Shown piece by piece: positions 52,231 to 60,144 of a stretch of 64,000 bases of DNA. The position numbers were made by a program, and so were the translations under genes. The notes under the pieces are model-generated. The model did no database searches, was not told where the DNA came from, and was given only the letters and a program-made list of their open reading frames with translations. Every line of letters begins with the position of its first letter. The stretch's first letter is position 1. The DNA is from DASXKD01 sp963762735 (lineage in GTDB: Bacteria > Actinomycetota > Actinomycetes > Streptosporangiales > Streptosporangiaceae): the NCBI GenBank assembly GCA_963762735.1, contig CAVXMG010000032.1, positions 186,001-250,000 of the forward strand. Reading direction: 5' to 3'.

Positions 52231-53343
52231 ATGAGTGTGGTACTCGCCGGAGGGGGCACCGCCGGACATATCGAGCCAGCCCTGGCCGTCGCCGACGCGC
52301 TGCGCCGGATGGATCCCAGGATCCCGCTCACCTGCCTCGGCACCGAACGCGGCCTGGAGACCAGGCTGGTCCCCCTGCGGGGCTACGACCTCGCGCTGAT
52401 CCCGCCGGTCCCGCTGCCCCGCAAGCCGAGCATGGAACTGCTCAGCGTGCCGGGACGGCTGGCCCACGCGGTGCGCGCCGCCGGGGACGTGCTGGACCGG
52501 ACCAGGGCGCAGGTCGTCGTCGGTTTCGGCGGCTACGTGGCCACGCCCGCGTACCTGGCGGCGCGGCGCCGCCAGGTGCCCATCGTGGTCCACGACGCGA
52601 ACGTCAGGGCGGGCCTGGCGAACCGCATCGGCGCGCTGTTCACCCGGCACGTGTTCACCGCCCACCCCGGCACCAAGCTGCCGCACGCCACCTGCGTCGG
52701 GATCCCGATCCGCAAAGAGATCTCCGGGCTGAACCGGCTGGCCCTGGCGGACAAGGCGCGTGAGCACTTCGGGCTGCGGCCCGACCTGCCCGTGCTGCTG
52801 GTCACCGGCGGGTCCCAGGGCGCTAGGTCGATCAACCTGGCGGTGCTGGACGCCGCGGACCAGATCCGCGCGGCCGGCGTCCAGGTGCTGCACCTGCTCG
52901 GCCCGCGCAGCGGCCTGGAGGTGCACATGCCCCCGTTCGGCCCGCCCTACGTCACGCTGCCCTACGTGGACCGGATGGACCTGGCCTACGCCGCGGCGGA
53001 CTTCGCGCTGTGCCGCAGCGGCGCCCTGACCTGTGCCGAGCTCACCACCGTGGGGCTGCCCGCGGCGTATGTCCCGCTGCCGCACGGCAACGGCGAGCAG
53101 CGGCTGAACGCGCTGCCGATCGAGCGGGCAGGCGGCGGGCTCATCGTGGACGACGCGGCGCTGTCCCCGCAGTGGATCTGCGAGGTGCTGCTGCCGGTCA
53201 TGCTGGACACCCCCCTCGTGGCCGGGATGTCGGCGGCGGCGTCGCGGCTCGGCAGCCGTGACACCGACGACAGGCTGGCCTACGAGGTCATGAACATCAT
53301 CGCGGGCCGGCCCTCCCGCAGCCGCTCGGCGCACGGGCGGTGA
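52231..53343 (+). CDS. murG: UDP-GlcNAc--undecaprenyl-PP-MurNAc-pentapeptide GlcNAc transferase
   Basis: MurG makes lipid II on the inner membrane face. The 370-residue GT-B enzyme begins MSVVLAGGGTAGHIEPALAV, with ribosome site AGGAGGG eight bases upstream. Other blocks are VGFGGYVATPAYLAARR, HDANVRAGLANRIGAL, VTGGSQGARSINLAVL and ALCRSGALTCAELTTVGLPA. The usual HEQN reads HDAN, a variant seen in actinobacteria. murC follows six bases after the stop. Confidence 0.95.
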   Translation: MSVVLAGGGTAGHIEPALAVADALRRMDPRIPLTCLGTERGLETRLVPLRGYDLALIPPVPLPRKPSMELLSVPGRLAHAVRAAGDVLDRTRAQVVVGFGGYVATPAYLAARRRQVPIVVHDANVRAGLANRIGALFTRHVFTAHPGTKLPHATCVGIPIRKEISGLNRLALADKAREHFGLRPDLPVLLVTGGSQGARSINLAVLDAADQIRAAGVQVLHLLGPRSGLEVHMPPFGPPYVTLPYVDRMDLAYAAADFALCRSGALTCAELTTVGLPAAYVPLPHGNGEQRLNALPIERAGGGLIVDDAALSPQWICEVLLPVMLDTPLVAGMSAAASRLGSRDTDDRLAYEVMNIIAGRPSRSRSAHGR

Positions 53344-53349
53344 GCTGAC

Positions 53350-54789
53350 TTGGGAAGCCTGGTCAGCCCCGCGGCCCCGGTGCCCCTGGCGGAGCTCGGC
53401 CGGGTGCACTTCACCGGCATCGGCGGCGCGGGCATGTCCGGCATCGCCCGGATCATGATCGCCCGCGGGGTGAAGGTCTCCGGCAGCGACGCCGCGGCCA
53501 GCGACCTGCTCACCGCCCTGGCCAGCGAAGGCGCGGACGTGCACGTCGGGCACGCCGCGGAGAACATCGACGGCGCGGACACGCTCGTGGTGTCCACCGC
53601 GATCCGCGCGGACAACCCGGAACTGGCCGAGGCCCGCAGGCGCGGCCTGCGGGTGCTGCACCGCGCCGCCGCCCTGGCCAGCGTGATGCTGGACCGGCGC
53701 GGGATCGCGGTGGCAGGCACCCACGGCAAGACCACCACCACCAGCATGATCACCACGATCCTGCGGCACAGCGGCGCCGACCCCGGGTATGTGATCGGCG
53801 GGATCCTCACCGAGACCGGCCTGGGCGCCGGCGACGGCAGCGGGGACATGTTCGTGGCCGAGGCCGACGAGAGCGACGGCTCGTTCCTGATGCTCGCCCC
53901 CGAACTGGCGATCGTCACCAGCGTGGAAGCCGACCACCTGGACAACTACGCCGACCTCGGCGAGATCGAGGCGGCGTTCGCGGCGTTCGCCCGGCGGATC
54001 GTCCCAGGCGGGGTGCTGATCGCCTGCGCCGACGACCCGGGCGCACGAGCCCTCGCCGCGGCGGCGGCCGGGGTGCGGGTCCGCAGCTACGGCGAGAACC
54101 CGGGCGCCGACTACCGGCTCACCGGCGTGCGCCCGCACGGCATGTCCGTGCGTTTCGGCGTGGTGTCCGGGCCCCGGGAAGGCGCCGGCGCGCCGGCGCC
54201 GGCCCTGCTCGAGGTCGGCGTCCCAGGCCGTCACAACGCGCTGAACGCAACGGCCGCCTACGCCGCCGCCCTCGAGCTTGGGCTGAGCCCTGAGCAGGCC
54301 GCCGCGGGCCTCGCCGCCTACCGCGGCGTGGGCCGCCGGATGGAACCGAAGGGCGAGGCCGCCGGGGTGCTGGTGCTCGACAGCTACGCGCACCACCCGA
54401 CCGAACTCGCCGCCGACCTTCGCACGGCCCACGACATCAGGCCGGAGGGCCGGGTCCTCGCGGCCTTCCAGCCGCACCTGTTCAGCCGGACCCGGATCTT
54501 CGCGGCGGAGTTCGGCGCCGCGCTCGGCCTGGCCGACGAGGCATTCGTGCTGGACGTATACGCGGCACGGGAGGACCCTGAGCCGGGGGTCAGCGGGCTG
54601 CTCATCGCCGAGGCGGTGCCCGGCGGGCGGGCCCGTTTCATCCCGGAGCGCGGCGACCTGCCCGCGGCCGTGGCGGCGGCCGCCCGGCCCGGAGACCTCG
54701 TCCTCACCATGGGCGCCGGGGACATCACGGCCCTCGGCCCGCTGATCGTGACGGCACTGCGGCAACGGGGGGAGCCGCCTGATGGCTAG
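53350..54789 (+). CDS. murC: UDP-N-acetylmuramate--L-alanine ligase
   Basis: MurC adds L-Ala to UDP-MurNAc. The 479-residue protein has the N-terminal VHFTGIGGAGMSGIARIMIA, the P-loop GIAVAGTHGKTTTTSMITTI, the central VAEADESDGSFLMLAPELAI and SVEADHLDNYADL, and the C-terminal VLDSYAHHPTELAADL and FQPHLFSRTRIFAAEF. A TTG at 53350 is used as start, since no ATG or GTG is nearby in frame. Its 3' end overlaps ftsQ by eight bases. Confidence 0.94.
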   Translation: MGSLVSPAAPVPLAELGRVHFTGIGGAGMSGIARIMIARGVKVSGSDAAASDLLTALASEGADVHVGHAAENIDGADTLVVSTAIRADNPELAEARRRGLRVLHRAAALASVMLDRRGIAVAGTHGKTTTTSMITTILRHSGADPGYVIGGILTETGLGAGDGSGDMFVAEADESDGSFLMLAPELAIVTSVEADHLDNYADLGEIEAAFAAFARRIVPGGVLIACADDPGARALAAAAAGVRVRSYGENPGADYRLTGVRPHGMSVRFGVVSGPREGAGAPAPALLEVGVPGRHNALNATAAYAAALELGLSPEQAAAGLAAYRGVGRRMEPKGEAAGVLVLDSYAHHPTELAADLRTAHDIRPEGRVLAAFQPHLFSRTRIFAAEFGAALGLADEAFVLDVYAAREDPEPGVSGLLIAEAVPGGRARFIPERGDLPAAVAAAARPGDLVLTMGAGDITALGPLIVTALRQRGEPPDG

Positions 54790-55615
54790 CAGAGTTTCCG
54801 GGCCGCCGCGGCGGCCCGGCGGACCAGGTACCGGCGCCAGGGACGGCGCGCGACCGGGGCAGCGTACCCGCCCCGGGCCCCGGCCACCCAGGTGGCGCGT
54901 CCGGTGGCCCTGGCGCGGCCGGGGCAGCCTGCCCAGGCCGCACTGGAAGGCGGTGTTTTTCGCGGGCACCGCGGTGGTGATCGTCGGCGTGATGGCCTGG
55001 GCGCTGCTCGGCTCCTCGCTGCTGGTGGTGCGCTCGGTCCAGGTCGCGGGCAACGGCAAGGCGGTCTCCGCCGGGCAGGTGCTCGCCGCCGCCCGGGTGA
55101 CCAACGGCCAGCCGCTCATCTGGGTCGACACCGGCGCCATATCCCGCCGGGTCGAGCAGCTCAGGCAGGTGCAGTCGGCCCAGGTCAGCAAGGACTGGCC
55201 GACCACGCTGGTGATTACCGTCCAATTGCGCAGGCCGGTCTTCGCGCTGCCCGTGCACGGCAGCTACGCCCTGGTGGACCCCTTCGGCGTGAGCGTCCGC
55301 GACGTCACCCGCCGGCCGCCAGGCATGCCCGTGCTGACCGTGAACACCACCAGCAGGAGCCTGCGCGGGAGCCCGGCGGTGCGCGCCGCCGCAGCGGTAC
55401 TGGGCGAACTGCCGCGGCGAGTCGCGAAGCAGGTGCGCGGGGTGACCACCGGCGGGCCGAACGACGTGTCGGTGGAACTGGCCAACGGTTCCGTCGTCGT
55501 ATGGGGCGGGGCGGAGCGGGGGCGGATCAAGGCAAAGGAGTTGCGGGTGCTGATGCGGCGGCATGCCCGCGTCTACGACGTGAGCGGCGTCGGCACGGCC
55601 ATGACCAGAGGCTGA
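54782..55615 (+). CDS. ftsQ: cell division protein FtsQ/DivIB
   Basis: A bitopic divisome protein that bridges FtsL/FtsB. It has 277 residues. A basic Pro/Gly-rich cytoplasmic leader of 55 residues is followed by one membrane segment (AVFFAGTAVVIVGVMAWALL), a POTRA domain (LLVVRSVQVAGNGKAVSAGQ ... LRQVQSAQVSKDWPTTLVI) and the FtsQ beta domain (GSYALVDPFGVSVRDV). ATG 54782 overlaps the murC stop. It ends the first part of the dcw string. ftsZ follows after a 360-bp regulatory gap. Confidence 0.9.
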   Translation: MASRVSGPPRRPGGPGTGARDGARPGQRTRPGPRPPRWRVRWPWRGRGSLPRPHWKAVFFAGTAVVIVGVMAWALLGSSLLVVRSVQVAGNGKAVSAGQVLAAARVTNGQPLIWVDTGAISRRVEQLRQVQSAQVSKDWPTTLVITVQLRRPVFALPVHGSYALVDPFGVSVRDVTRRPPGMPVLTVNTTSRSLRGSPAVRAAAAVLGELPRRVAKQVRGVTTGGPNDVSVELANGSVVVWGGAERGRIKAKELRVLMRRHARVYDVSGVGTAMTRG

Positions 55616-55975
55616 CCCTTGTTGTGGCGGCGGCGGCGGGCTAGCGCGCAATGGGGTGGGGGACGGCGGGCCGCGGCGAAGCTGATTGTAAAAGATCAGC
55701 GAGCAGGGTGAGGCGCCTCGGGCGTGGCGAGTTGACCCGGGTTCTGGGCAACCCTACTGTCCGTATCAATCGTCACCATAGCATAACTCTAAATCTCAGG
55801 TTGAGAGTGAGGGTTTTGACTCACGGGAAATCGTGGAAATGCCCGGCCGCCACCGTGGGGGTGCGCTTCGGCGGACTGCGCACGCGGCCGATTCTCGGTG
55901 TGAGCGTATTCACCAGCCGCACAGGTAGCAGGGCAGGAACACGATAGCGGCAGACAAGCGGAAAGGGCCCTCCTC
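55616..55975 (+). promoter_or_regulatory. ftsZ leader and promoter region
   Basis: The 360-bp gap is clearly lower in GC between 55680 and 55850. A minus-35 box TTGACC (55732-55737) and minus-10 box TACTGT (55755-55760) are exactly 17 bases apart. Downstream lies CATAACTCTAAATCTCAGGT and TGAGAGTGAGGGTT (55782-55815), a leader motif recognisable upstream of ftsZ in many actinobacteria, containing a CTCA-GGT-TGAG mini-hairpin. No convincing gene lies here. Confidence 0.65.
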
Positions 55976-57388
55976 GTGGCAGCACCGCAGAACTATTTGG
56001 CGGTCATCAAGGTCGTCGGTATCGGTGGGGGCGGCGTCAATGCCGTAAACCGGATGATCGAAGAGGGGCTCAAGGGCGTTGAGTTCATCGCGATCAACAC
56101 GGACGCGCAGGCGCTGCTGATGAGCGACGCCGACGTCAAGCTTGACGTCGGCCGTGAACTGACCCGCGGCCTCGGTGCCGGTGCCAACCCCGACGTCGGG
56201 GCAAGGGCCGCCGAGGACCACCGTGAGGAGATCGAGGAAGTCCTCAAGGGCGCGGACATGGTCTTCGTGACCGCGGGCGAGGGCGGCGGCACGGGCACCG
56301 GCGGTGCCCCCGTCGTGGCGAACGTGGCGCGGTCTCTCGGCGCGCTCACGATCGGCGTGGTGACCAGGCCGTTCGGCTTCGAGGGCAAGCGCAGGGCATC
56401 CCAGGCCGAGGTCGGCATCGAGCGGCTGCGCAGCGAGGTGGACACGCTCATCGTGATCCCCAACGACCGGCTGCTTTCCATCTCGGACCGCCACGTCAGC
56501 GTGCTCGACGCGTTCAAGGCCGCCGACCAGGTGCTGCTGTCCGGTGTTCAGGGCATCACCGACCTGATCACCACCCCGGGCCTGATCAACCTGGACTTCG
56601 CCGACGTGAAGTCGGTCATGTCCGGTGCTGGTTCTGCCCTGATGGGGATCGGTTCCGCCCGCGGGGACGACCGCAGCGTGGCCGCCGCGGAGATGGCCAT
56701 CTCCAGCCCGCTGCTCGAGGCGAGCATCGACGGCGCGCACGGCGTGCTGCTGTCCATCCAGGGTGGCTCGGACCTCGGGCTGTTCGAGATCAACGAGGCG
56801 GCCCAGCTCGTCGCGAACTCGGCGGCGCCCGACGCCAACATCATCTTCGGCGCGGTGATCGACGACGCGCTCGGCGACGAGGTGCGGGTGACCGTCATCG
56901 CGGCAGGCTTCGACGAGGCGGGCGTACGTCACGTGCCGCCCGCGCAGCCAGTGCTGGCCCGCCCGGGCCTGGACAGCCGCGGTTCCGCCCCGGCAGCTGC
57001 CTCCTTTTCCGGTAGCGGCGGGTTCGGCACCAGCAACGGGCACTCCGCTGGCGGCCACGCGCTCGATGCTGCGGCGGATGAGCGAGTGGTGGAGGAGCGT
57101 GTGGCCGTGGAACCGGCCGCCAGCGTGACGGACCCGCCAGCGGCCGCGCCGGACCCCGAGCCAGAGCCTGCCGAGGACGCCAGGTCCGTTGCTGCCGCCA
57201 GCGGCACCGACTCCGGCGGCCGGGCCGACGAGGATGCCGAACCGGTGGCTGCGGCAGCGGTCCCGGCTCGGCACCGGGCCGACCCTGGTGCCGCCGCCCG
57301 CATGTTCGACGCGGCCACCACCACTCGCCGCCGCAGCGTCGTCTTCGAAGAGGACGACGAGTTGGACGTGCCTGACTTTCTGAAGTGA
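55976..57388 (+). CDS. ftsZ: cell division GTPase FtsZ
   Basis: FtsZ forms the cytokinetic ring. The tubulin-like domain (residues 8-320) shows VVGIGGGGVNAVNRMIEEGL, EFIAINTDAQAL, the GTP loop AGEGGGTGTGGAPVVANVA, and the T7 region NLDFADVKSVMSGAGSALMG. The disordered linker is longer than usual, about 130 Ala/Pro/Glu-rich residues, and the C-terminal peptide EEDDELDVPDFLK, which binds SepF and FtsW, is intact. 470 residues from GTG 55976. It has its own promoter in the upstream gap. Confidence 0.97.
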   Translation: MAAPQNYLAVIKVVGIGGGGVNAVNRMIEEGLKGVEFIAINTDAQALLMSDADVKLDVGRELTRGLGAGANPDVGARAAEDHREEIEEVLKGADMVFVTAGEGGGTGTGGAPVVANVARSLGALTIGVVTRPFGFEGKRRASQAEVGIERLRSEVDTLIVIPNDRLLSISDRHVSVLDAFKAADQVLLSGVQGITDLITTPGLINLDFADVKSVMSGAGSALMGIGSARGDDRSVAAAEMAISSPLLEASIDGAHGVLLSIQGGSDLGLFEINEAAQLVANSAAPDANIIFGAVIDDALGDEVRVTVIAAGFDEAGVRHVPPAQPVLARPGLDSRGSAPAAASFSGSGGFGTSNGHSAGGHALDAAADERVVEERVAVEPAASVTDPPAAAPDPEPEPAEDARSVAAASGTDSGGRADEDAEPVAAAAVPARHRADPGAAARMFDAATTTRRRSVVFEEDDELDVPDFLK

Positions 57389-57403
57389 TCCTGCTGCATG
57401 CGG

Positions 57404-57483
57404 GGGCGGGCGAACAGGTGCCGTCCCCGCGCTTTCGCCTTCGGCTCTTACACGCTGCGGGGGCGGCACCTGCCCGCCCGCCC
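57404..57483. terminator. long imperfect hairpin between ftsZ and yggS
   Basis: The arms at 57404-57430 and 57457-57483 pair at 24 of 27 positions, plus one G-U pair, around a 26-base loop. It begins 15 bases after the ftsZ stop. It probably ends or attenuates ftsZ transcription. It occupies the place where pgeF is found in many relatives. Confidence 0.6.
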
Positions 57484-57586
57484 GTGTTGGGGCGCTCAGT
57501 CCGGCCCGTGAAGGGGGGAGAGCGGGAGGTGGTTCCGGGGCTGGTGTGCGCCGGAGTCATGATGTGGGTGTGATGCGATCAGGGAA

Positions 57587-58300
57587 GTGAGGCCGCTGCG
57601 GACCGGCGGAACTGAGTTGCGCGGCGGATGGCCGGGGTCCGAGAGCGGATCGAGCAACGCTTGTGTGGCGGCGGGGCGGGACCCGGGGGAGGTCACGCTG
57701 GTCGCCGTGACGAAGACGTTTCCGGCGTCGGATGTGCGGCTGCTCAGCGAACTGGGCGTGCGGGATGTGGGGGAGAACCGGGATCAGGAGGCGGCGCCCA
57801 AGGCCGCGGAATGCGCGGACCTTTCCCCGGAACTGACTTGGCATTTCATCGGACAGCTTCAGAGCAACAAGGCCGCGAGCGTGGTCCGTTACGCCGGGGT
57901 GGTGCATTCGGTGGACCGGCTCAGGCTGGCGCGGGCCCTGGGCGCGGCAGCCAGGAAGGCAGGCCGGACCGTCACCTGCCTGGTCCAGGTCAGCCTGGAT
58001 CAGGACGAGGCGCGCGGCGGCGTGCCCGAGCCTGAGGTGGGCGTCCTTGCCGGTGCCGTGGCCGGGGAGGAAGGGCTGGTGCTTGGCGGCGTGATGGCGA
58101 TGGCGCCGCTCGGGGTGCCACCCGCCGAGGCATTCGCGCCACTTCCACGAATCGCCGGCGCGGTGCGCGCGGCTTATCCGGAAGCCGTCATAGTGTCGGC
58201 GGGAATGAGCGGCGATTTGGAAGAAGCCATTGCGGCCGGCGCGACACACGTTCGCGTCGGTACGGCGTTGCTCGGCGGCCGGCCGGGCTTCGTCAGGTAA
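57587..58300 (+). CDS. yggS: YggS-family PLP homeostasis protein, N-terminus affected by a compensated frameshift
   Basis: A PLP-binding TIM-barrel protein. EVTLVAVTKTFPASDVRLLS carries the PLP Lys, followed by VGENRDQEAAPKA, LTWHFIGQLQSNKAASVVRY, LVQVSLDQDE and the end VSAGMSGDLEEAIAAGATHV with VRVGTALLGGR. GTG 57587 gives 237 residues. Within residues 14-23 the reading WPGSESGSSN is non-homologous. The expected helix AGVRERIE is encoded at 57631-57654 in the +1 frame, after which the main frame resumes at ACVAAGRDP. A one-base deletion near 57628 and an insertion near 57656 would explain this. The position between ftsZ and sepF is standard. Confidence 0.88.
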   Translation: MRPLRTGGTELRGGWPGSESGSSNACVAAGRDPGEVTLVAVTKTFPASDVRLLSELGVRDVGENRDQEAAPKAAECADLSPELTWHFIGQLQSNKAASVVRYAGVVHSVDRLRLARALGAAARKAGRTVTCLVQVSLDQDEARGGVPEPEVGVLAGAVAGEEGLVLGGVMAMAPLGVPPAEAFAPLPRIAGAVRAAYPEAVIVSAGMSGDLEEAIAAGATHVRVGTALLGGRPGFVR

Positions 58301-58347
58301 TGTCCGTCGCAGCGAACGGCAGGCCAGGGACGACGGAGGGCTGACGG

Positions 58348-58851
58348 ATGGCCGGCGCGATCCACAAGATGGCGGTCTATCTCGGCCTTGTCGAGGACGA
58401 GGTGGCCTACGAAGACGGCTATGACTCCTTTGAGGAGGATTACGCCGGCTACGAGGACGAGGAGGGCGCGGCGCCTGATTCCGCGCGACAGGCGGCGACT
58501 GCGGCGCGCGGCGGGTATGACGCCGACTCCGCCGAGCCAGTCCAGCCTGCCCCGGTACGGCAGGCTGCCGATCTCACTCGGATCACGACGCTGCATCCGC
58601 GCACATACAATGAGGCCCGGACGATCGGTGAACACTTCCGCGAGGGCACCCCGGTCATCATGAACCTGTCAGAAATGGTCGATAGTGACGCTAAGCGACT
58701 TGTTGACTTCGCAGCAGGGTTGATTTTCGGACTTCGCGGAAGCATCGACCGGGTGACCAACAGGGTCTTCCTGCTGTCGCCCGCGTCCATAGAGGTGACC
58801 GCAGAAGACAAGGCCCGGATGGCCGAGAGGGGCTTCTTCAACCAGAGCTAG
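58348..58851 (+). CDS. sepF: cell division protein SepF
   Basis: SepF anchors and bundles FtsZ in actinobacteria, which lack FtsA. The 167-residue protein starts MAGAIHKMAVYLGLVEDE, a membrane-targeting helix, then an acidic Tyr/Glu/Asp-rich linker (residues 20-75). The SepF core follows: TTLHPRTYNEARTIGEHFRE, PVIMNLSEMVDSDAKRLVDF, GLIFGLRGSIDRVTNRVFLL. The intact C-terminal peptide of FtsZ upstream is its binding partner. Confidence 0.95.
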   Translation: MAGAIHKMAVYLGLVEDEVAYEDGYDSFEEDYAGYEDEEGAAPDSARQAATAARGGYDADSAEPVQPAPVRQAADLTRITTLHPRTYNEARTIGEHFREGTPVIMNLSEMVDSDAKRLVDFAAGLIFGLRGSIDRVTNRVFLLSPASIEVTAEDKARMAERGFFNQS

Positions 58852-58923
58852 GCGGCCCAGGTCAGGCGGCTCGGCGCCGACCGCAGAGCGGCTGCCGTGT
58901 CGTGGTGAGGGCAGGACAGGGTT

Positions 58924-59208
58924 GTGGGTCTCCTAAAGATCGTCTTGACATACATCCTATGGATCTACCTGTTGCTGCTCATCGGGAGACTGATCTTCAG
59001 CTGGATCCAGGCGTTCTCCCGGTCCTGGTCGCCGCGCGGGCCGGTGCTCGTGGTGGCCGAAGCGGTGTTCACCGCAACCGACCCGCCGTTGAAATTCCTA
59101 AGCCGGTTCATCCCCGTGCTCAGGCTCGGTAGTGTGGCCTTGGACCTCAGCTTCATGGTTCTGTTCTTCGTGGTACTTCTCCTGATCAACGCCGTGGGGC
59201 TGTTGTGA
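58924..59208 (+). CDS. yggT: YggT-family membrane protein
   Basis: 94 residues with two membrane segments (LKIVLTYILWIYLLLLIGRL, LDLSFMVLFFVVLLLINAVG) and the linker VFTATDPPLKFLSRFIPVLR, which is the YggT signature. The start is GTG 58924. YggT genes lie between sepF and divIVA in most actinobacteria. A role in envelope growth or osmotic stress has been proposed, but none is established. Confidence 0.93.
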   Translation: MGLLKIVLTYILWIYLLLLIGRLIFSWIQAFSRSWSPRGPVLVVAEAVFTATDPPLKFLSRFIPVLRLGSVALDLSFMVLFFVVLLLINAVGLL

Positions 59209-59256
59209 TCAGGTACGGTCCCATAGAACAGACTTGCAGCGCACCAAGGAGACGAG

Positions 59257-60102
59257 ATGCCGCTGACGCCTGCAGACGTGCGGAACAAGCAGTTCAGCAC
59301 CACTAGGCTCCGCCCCGGCTACGACGAGGAAGAGGTAGACGCCTTCCTCGATGAGGTCGAGGTCGAGCTGGACCGGCTGATCCAGGAGAACGAGGAGCTC
59401 CGGTCCAAGCTGGCTGAGTGCTTGCGCGGGGGCAAGTCAGCCGTGTCCGCGCTCAGTTCCCCGCTGGCCGACCCCGAGCCGGAGATGCTGGCTCCTGAGC
59501 CGATGATGCCCGAGCCGGAGCACCGGCCCGAGCCGATCAGGGCGAGCATGCCGTCCGAGGACAACATGGATACGGCAGCCCGTGTCCTTGCCCTCGCCCA
59601 GCAGACCGCCGACCAGGCCATCGCCGATGCTCGCCGCGAGGCCGATGAGACCCTGGGCCGGGCTCGCCGCGAGGCGGACGACATCCTCGGCAAGGCGAGG
59701 CGGCAGGCCGAGCAGATCACCAGCGACGCGCGTGCACGGGCGGAAAGCCTGGAGCGCGATGCGCAGGAGCGGCACCGTCAGGCCATGGGCTCCCTGGTCC
59801 AGCAGCGGGAGGAGCTGGAGCGCCGGGTCGACGACCTGCGGGCGTTCGAGCGCGAATACCGCAGCAGGCTCAAGGCGTACCTGGAGGGCCAGCTCCGCGA
59901 CCTGGAGGCGGGCGCCGCGGACAGCGGTACCTTCCCCGCGGTCGCCGGGCCGCAGTCCTCGGTCGGCGGCGGCATGCCTTCTCGCATGGAGTCCCGCAAC
60001 GGGCAGCCAGCGGTCACCGGCGCCTACGTCGGCTCGCCGGAGCCAGGAGGGCACAACGGGGGCTTCCACCCCTCGGACGGCCCTTCACACGACCGCCGGT
60101 AA
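59257..60102 (+). CDS. divIVA: polar growth and division protein DivIVA (Wag31)
   Basis: DivIVA marks curved membrane at poles and septa and directs apical growth. The 281-residue protein has the N-terminal membrane-binding domain PLTPADVRNKQFSTTRLRPG, then YDEEEVDAFLDEVEVELDRL. A Pro/Glu-rich linker follows (residues 70-100), then a long coiled coil of about 130 residues with ADARREADETLGRARREADD-type heptads, and a disordered tail. ACCAAGGAGACGAG precedes ATG 59257. Confidence 0.96.
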   Translation: MPLTPADVRNKQFSTTRLRPGYDEEEVDAFLDEVEVELDRLIQENEELRSKLAECLRGGKSAVSALSSPLADPEPEMLAPEPMMPEPEHRPEPIRASMPSEDNMDTAARVLALAQQTADQAIADARREADETLGRARREADDILGKARRQAEQITSDARARAESLERDAQERHRQAMGSLVQQREELERRVDDLRAFEREYRSRLKAYLEGQLRDLEAGAADSGTFPAVAGPQSSVGGGMPSRMESRNGQPAVTGAYVGSPEPGGHNGGFHPSDGPSHDRR

Positions 60103-60144
60103 CCAACTGCCCGGCGCGCCACGCCGGGTCGTGGGAGGGCGCAC

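Noticed and set aside
55651..55947. A 98-codon frame in the ftsZ leader.
   Set aside because: It spans the promoter and the conserved leader, has no ribosome site and matches nothing.
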